A stretch of DNA of 64,000 nt from Butyrivibrio sp. INlla14 (GTDB taxonomy: Bacteria > Bacillota > Clostridia > Lachnospirales > Lachnospiraceae). Positions 61,867 to 64,000 of this stretch are shown here, piece after piece. The stretch covers positions 62,001 through 126,000 of the forward strand of contig NZ_FMVS01000012.1 in the NCBI RefSeq assembly GCF_900102515.1, in the 5' to 3' direction. The position numbers were made by a program, and so were the translations under genes. Under the pieces are notes generated by a model. That model worked only from the letters and a program-made list of their open reading frames with translations. It did not search any database and had not been told where the DNA came from. How positions within the stretch are numbered: position 1 is the first letter of the stretch; the number at the start of each line of letters is the position of its first letter.

Positions 61867-62901
61867 TCAGATTCTCATCTTAACAAACGCTTCCAGCCTT
61901 GGGAGAATCAAGAAAATATAACCCCTCTGGTTTGCATTTATCAGCCCTTTTCTCTTAAGCCTGTCTCTGTACACAGAAAATTCTGGCGTGGTCATCCCTA
62001 GTGCATTTCGAATTTCCGTGACATTTGTATGGCCTGAAAGACACATCTCTTTTACCACTGATCTGTCTTTCTCAGATAATTCATCCCAAATCTTGGCATA
62101 TACATACTCTTCCAAGTACTGATCATACTCCGGAATAATATCCTGAAGTTCCTTGTCCCTGTTCTGCCAGACCAGATATCCCAATACCTGAAAAGCATAT
62201 GAGTAACCCTTAGTAAGCTTGGCCATTTCCTCAGCCTTGTCCTGCGAGATGTCAAAAACCCCCTTATATTTTGCAACTATAGCCGTATAATTTAACGGCT
62301 CAAGATTAACCTTGGGCGCTCTATACAAAAATGTAAGTGACTTCTCATTCTGCAAATCATAGATATTCTCGTATAATCCAGTCATTATGAGGAATACCGG
62401 GTAATCTTTTCTCAAGAAGATCTGAAAAGCAGCGGAAAAAATCTTGATATTGGAAGAATTCGTCACCTCATCCACCGTGATAAGAAGCCTCTTGCCAGCC
62501 TTCTGCACATGAGACAGCATCTTATCCAGCGCTACCTCTATATCAGTAACCGGCGCCGCATTCTCTATAGATACCCCAAGCCCAAGCGCAGAAAAATCGA
62601 GTTTAGCCTTGATAAAAAGAGCATGCATCTCCGGAATTGCATACAAATCTGCTGCCAGCTTCTGCAACATATCACGCTCAGGATTAAGTTCAACGACAAT
62701 CCACCTCTTATCGCGCCTCAATTCCTCTGCAATGCTAGTCATCATAACAGTCTTGCCAGTTCCTCTAGCCCCAGTAACCATGTAAACCTGATTAGAAGGT
62801 TCATCGTCCTGAAAAGTCTCTAAAATCTCATTAGTCTGCGTAATTCTGGATATATACTCTCCCGGTTTCTTGCCGAAAGATAAAGAAAAAGGATTACCCA
62901 T
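61867..62901 (-). CDS. AAA-type ATPase with C-terminal winged helix
   Basis: A 344-residue protein. GARGTGKTVMM at about residue 45 is the Walker A motif and RLLITVDEV is the Walker B region at about residue 140. The last ~75 residues form a winged helix (EKDRSVVKEMCLSGHTNVTE, then YRDRLKRKGLINANQRGYIF). The layout resembles archaeal-type ATPases and ORC1/Cdc6-like proteins; function in bacteria is not established. A second copy is cut by the window edge at 63833. ATG follows AGGAGGTC. Seven 10-bp-spaced TATAAAG-like repeats lie directly upstream, possibly its own binding site. No mobile or prophage neighbours are seen. Confidence 0.75.
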   Translation of the reverse strand: MGNPFSLSFGKKPGEYISRITQTNEILETFQDDEPSNQVYMVTGARGTGKTVMMTSIAEELRRDKRWIVVELNPERDMLQKLAADLYAIPEMHALFIKAKLDFSALGLGVSIENAAPVTDIEVALDKMLSHVQKAGKRLLITVDEVTNSSNIKIFSAAFQIFLRKDYPVFLIMTGLYENIYDLQNEKSLTFLYRAPKVNLEPLNYTAIVAKYKGVFDISQDKAEEMAKLTKGYSYAFQVLGYLVWQNRDKELQDIIPEYDQYLEEYVYAKIWDELSEKDRSVVKEMCLSGHTNVTEIRNALGMTTPEFSVYRDRLKRKGLINANQRGYIFLILPRLEAFVKMRI

Positions 62902-62919
62902 TTTGCAAATGACCTCCTA

Positions 62920-62996
62920 CTTTATATTCACTATATTCCTTTATACTTATTTATATTTCTTTATACTACTATCATAATTTTATACTCCTTTATATT
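62920..62996 (-). repeat. Phased direct repeats (RTATAAAG) upstream of ATPase gene
   Basis: Reading the minus strand, TATAAA or a close variant begins at 62994, 62984, 62965, 62955, 62945, 62935 and 62926. Steps are 10, 19, 10, 10, 10 and 9 bp, so all copies face the same side of the helix. Such repeats are typical operators or iterons. They lie directly before the ribosome site. Confidence 0.7.
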
Positions 62997-63071
62997 AGTC
63001 GTCAAGCCCAGTAATTTCCTGATTTTAAGCGCAATTTATAATTATTTTATTTTTATCTGGTAAAAGAACTG

Positions 63072-63100
63072 TTGACATCTTGTTACACTTGTTCTATAAC
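63072..63100 (+). promoter_or_regulatory. Sigma-A promoter of hsp20
   Basis: TTGACA (63072-63077), 17-base spacer, TATAAC (63095-63100). A near-perfect housekeeping promoter directly before the CIRCE element. Confidence 0.9.
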
Positions 63101-63116
63101 ATACTTATACAAATTG

Positions 63117-63143
63117 TTAGCAGTCTTCTCTGGTGAGTGCTAA
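63117..63143 (+). promoter_or_regulatory. CIRCE operator (HrcA binding site)
   Basis: TTAGCAGTC, nine bases, GAGTGCTAA. It matches the CIRCE consensus TTAGCACTC-N9-GAGTGCTAA with one change. HrcA binding here would repress hsp20 until heat shock. Confidence 0.93.
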
Positions 63144-63243
63144 TTGCATTTAACACAAGCGATATCACCAGAAATAAGCTGCTGACACCTAATATTCACA
63201 AAACCACTACAACAAATATTTATAGAAAAGGAGCGTGATTTAT

Positions 63244-63765
63244 ATGTTAATGCCTATGCTTTGGAGTAATAATGATATTTTTGATGAGATGGATGATTTC
63301 TTTAACAGAGGATTCTGGAACTGGACAGAGAACGGAACCTGCAGAGATGGTGCCTGCCAGAATGGCAGAGCCGCTACAGATCACCAGAACACAGCTCTTT
63401 CTGACAGAAACGGATTTGCTGGCGCAAGTCTCATGAGAACCGATGTTATTGAGAAAGAGGATTCCTATCAGCTGGAGGCTGACCTTCCTGGATTTAACAA
63501 GGAAGACATCAAGATTGACCTTAAGAACGACATCCTCACAATTTCCGCACAGCACAGTGAGAACAATGATGAGAAAGATGAAGGCGGCAAGTACATCCGC
63601 CGCGAGCGCAGATCTTCCTCCTACCAGAGATCCTTCCGCGTTGAGAACCTCAAACCTGAGGACATCATCGCCCAGTACAGAAACGGCGTCCTCACAGTCA
63701 ACATTCCTAAAAAGGAAGCCCTTCCTGAAAAAGAAGAAGCTGCAAGAATTGAAGTTAAGGATTAA
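63244..63765 (+). CDS. Small heat shock protein, Hsp20/alpha-crystallin family
   Basis: A 173-residue protein. The N-terminal ~60 residues are variable and aromatic-rich (MLWSNNDIFDEMDDFF). The alpha-crystallin domain (about residues 65-160) has YQLEADLPGFNKEDIKIDL and ends with the conserved YRNGVLTVNIPK. It binds unfolding proteins without ATP and passes them to DnaK/GroEL. ATG at 63244 has AAGGAG ten bases upstream; earlier in-frame starts overlap that site. The sigma-A promoter and CIRCE element place it under HrcA, which is less common for hsp20 than for groESL/dnaK. A terminator follows. Confidence 0.96.
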   Translation: MLMPMLWSNNDIFDEMDDFFNRGFWNWTENGTCRDGACQNGRAATDHQNTALSDRNGFAGASLMRTDVIEKEDSYQLEADLPGFNKEDIKIDLKNDILTISAQHSENNDEKDEGGKYIRRERRSSSYQRSFRVENLKPEDIIAQYRNGVLTVNIPKKEALPEKEEAARIEVKD

Positions 63766-63772
63766 TGTAAAT

Positions 63773-63822
63773 GCCCTCCGCACTCTGGCTCATCAGCCAG
63801 GATGCGGAGGGCTTACTTTTTC
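63773..63822. terminator. Terminator of hsp20
   Basis: GCCCTCCGCA pairs with TGCGGAGGGC; an inner GGCT / AGCC stem caps the loop. A T-rich run follows on the plus strand. It would also lie downstream of the minus-strand gene at the window edge. Confidence 0.9.
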
Positions 63823-63832
63823 CCATATTTCT

Positions 63833-64000
63833 TTATAACTGAGTATCAATAAATTCCTTAAATCTAGGTAGGAGCAGCTTTATCACTCCTCTGCTCTCAA
63901 CATCTATTATGCCTTTCTCTTTAAGCCTGGCGCGTGGAATCGACCACTCACTATGACTCTTCCTGGTCATTTCAAGTAATTCACTGACTGGCATGCTATC
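63833..64000 (-). CDS. ATPase/winged-helix protein, C-terminal end (cut by window edge)
   Basis: The last 55 codons of a minus-strand gene, reading in from the right edge to a TAA at 63833-63835. The visible protein (MPVSELLEMTRKSHSEWSIP, then RARLKEKGIIDVESRG, LLLPRFKEF) matches the winged-helix end of the ATPase at 61867-62901 (YRDRLKRKGLINANQRG, LILPRLEAF). So a second copy lies beyond the window, with hsp20 between the two. Nothing can be said of its ATPase domain. Confidence 0.7.
   Translation of the reverse strand, partial: DSMPVSELLEMTRKSHSEWSIPRARLKEKGIIDVESRGVIKLLLPRFKEFIDTQL

Noticed and set aside
63247..63783. Minus-strand 178-residue frame opposite hsp20
   Set aside because: It is the antisense shadow of a clear Hsp20 gene that has a promoter, CIRCE element and ribosome site.

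Overview
The window looks like chromosome from a motile, low-to-mid GC Gram-positive anaerobe of the Clostridia, most likely Lachnospiraceae and possibly Butyrivibrio or a close relative. The clues are the gram-positive flagellar order flgM-flgN-flgK-flgL-fliW-csrA-flaG-fliD-fliS, sigma-28 boxes of the TAAAGTTT-N11/12-GCCGATAA type, a CIRCE element before hsp20, strong AGGAGG ribosome sites, an Rpn-type nuclease, and many LicD and CgeB-like genes. Genus is inferred from gene content only.

Layout. (1) 1-9.0 kb, minus strand: the end of a polysaccharide locus, with a partial initiating sugar transferase, a Wzy-like polymerase, a GT26 glycosyltransferase fused to a membrane region, a radical SAM/SPASM protein, a LicD phosphotransferase and a ribulose-phosphate-epimerase-like protein. 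(2) 9.1-34.1 kb: a large glycosylation island with two more LicD proteins, four CgeB/DUF3880-type glycosyltransferases, GT2, GT4, GT8 and GT11 enzymes, two DUF6492-type proteins, an FkbM methyltransferase, an SGNH-like protein, an Rpn nuclease and one frameshifted GT2. Three intergenic regions here carry compact back-to-back promoters. (3) 34.2-53.8 kb: flagellar genes, all on the minus strand: two flagellins, fliT-like, fliS, fliD, flaG, a fifth CgeB-like gene, csrA, fliW, flgL with a very large insert, two flgK paralogues, flgN, flgM and an EF-hand-like protein that also has a sigma-28 promoter. (4) 54.5-60.8 kb: thymidine kinase, then asparagine synthetase with three GT4 enzymes. (5) 61-64 kb: an MscS channel, two related ATPase/winged-helix genes (the second cut by the window edge) and CIRCE-controlled hsp20.

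How it fits together. FlgM would hold sigma-28 until the hook is complete. Released sigma-28 would then transcribe the flagellins, flaG-fliD-fliS, flgM and the EF-hand gene from the boxes seen here. CsrA, antagonised by FliW, probably controls flagellin translation, since a GGA-loop hairpin and a GGA-containing ribosome site lie in the flagellin leader. The glycosylation island next to the flagellins, plus a CgeB-like gene between fliW/csrA and flaG/fliD, suggests that flagellin or another surface polymer receives a complex, partly phosphorylated glycan; this is inference.

The most unusual content is non-coding. Four intergenic regions hold regularly spaced arrays of short inverted repeats: 5.3, 45.6, 51.4 and 53.9 kb. 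The 45.6 kb array has about 13 units at an exact 52-bp step, made of 28-bp palindromic units and 24-bp linkers that recur in a three-step order. A 178-bp tandem duplication with terminal inverted repeats lies at the flgL 3' end, a 119-bp element occurs twice, and an orphan plus-strand sigma-28 promoter is followed at once by a terminator hairpin. No tRNA, rRNA, insertion sequence or cas gene was recognised.
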